This document shows positions 6,207-6,284 of a stretch of DNA of 6,284 bases, piece by piece. The stretch is taken from the NCBI GenBank assembly GCA_009785545.1, contig WQWD01000145.1, positions 1 through 6,284 of the forward strand, in the 5' to 3' direction. The stretch is from Treponema sp. (GTDB lineage: Bacteria; Spirochaetota; Spirochaetia; Treponematales; Breznakiellaceae). The notes below the pieces were generated by a model. The model did not search any database, was not told the DNA's origin, and saw nothing but the letters and a program-made list of their open reading frames with translations. The number at the start of each line of letters is the position of its first letter. Position 1 is the stretch's first letter. The translations under genes were made by a program, and so were the position numbers.

Positions 6207-6284
6207 ATGATCATAGGACTCACAGGCAAATATTGCGCAGGAAAAAATCATGTTGCCGCCATTCTCGAAGAACGGGGGCTTCCA
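6207..6284 (+). CDS. coaE: Dephospho-CoA kinase, N-terminal fragment (runs off the window)
   Basis: Only the first 26 codons are present: MIIGLTGKYCAGKNHVAAILEERGLP, given here in parts as MIIGLTG, KYCAGKN and HVAAILEERGLP. CoaE phosphorylates the ribose 3'-hydroxyl of dephospho-CoA in the last step of coenzyme A synthesis. The start MIIGLTG followed by a P-loop and an AAILEERG helix is characteristic of CoaE. The P-loop reads G7-K-Y-C-A-G-K13-N14, with Asn where most P-loop kinases have Ser or Thr; as I recall, this form occurs in treponemal CoaE proteins and is the main taxonomic clue here. The gene follows the terminator and palindrome, so it forms a separate transcription unit. Confidence 0.82.
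   Translation, partial: MIIGLTGKYCAGKNHVAAILEERGLP

Noticed and set aside
5724..6251. Minus-strand open frames at 5724-5993 and 6018-6251
   Set aside because: The first is antisense to the barrel gene; the second runs through the terminator and palindromes, so its frame is a by-product of the repeats.

Overview
The window reads as a stretch of a spirochaete chromosome, most likely Treponema-like. This rests on recalled family resemblance, not a search: the partial dephospho-CoA kinase at the right edge has the P-loop GKYCAGKN instead of the usual GxGSGK[ST], the SecA (920 aa) is a full-length Gram-negative type with a zinc tail, and a lipoprotein-type signal and an outer-membrane beta-barrel protein are present. 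Base composition is moderate and the intergenic DNA is AT-rich.

Left part (1-4723, all on the minus strand): a three-gene run transcribed right to left. A small M50 (site-2-protease-like) membrane metalloprotease (4723-4097) is followed after 47 nt by secA (4049-1287). The secA stop codon overlaps the ATG of a secreted zinc metallopeptidase resembling family M30 (1287 to beyond base 1, C-terminus missing). Thus the export motor is flanked by a membrane protease and a secreted, probably lipid-anchored protease. The M50 gene and secA both lack a Shine-Dalgarno sequence, and each has a sigma70-like promoter whose -10 box ends 5-6 nt before the ATG, so both may be leaderless.

Middle (4724-5025): a divergent intergenic region. 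It holds the M50 promoter, a 127-bp MITE/REP-like element with 21-nt imperfect terminal inverted repeats and several internal hairpins, and then a promoter with a perfect TTGACA -35 box for the outer-membrane protein gene. The leader of that gene contains a possible 12-codon upstream ORF whose stop codon overlaps the Shine-Dalgarno sequence of the main gene.

Right part (5026-6284, plus strand): a signal-peptide-bearing beta-barrel outer-membrane protein of 328 aa, followed by three consecutive palindromes, the central one a classical intrinsic terminator with a UUCG loop. The outermost palindrome shares a 26-nt perfect match, in inverted orientation, with the element upstream of the gene, so the whole porin-like transcription unit is bracketed by inverted repeats. 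The start of coaE (26 codons) closes the window.

No clearly new multi-gene system is visible. The most interesting items are the paired leaderless-looking promoters, the repeat-bracketed outer-membrane gene, and its candidate leader peptide.
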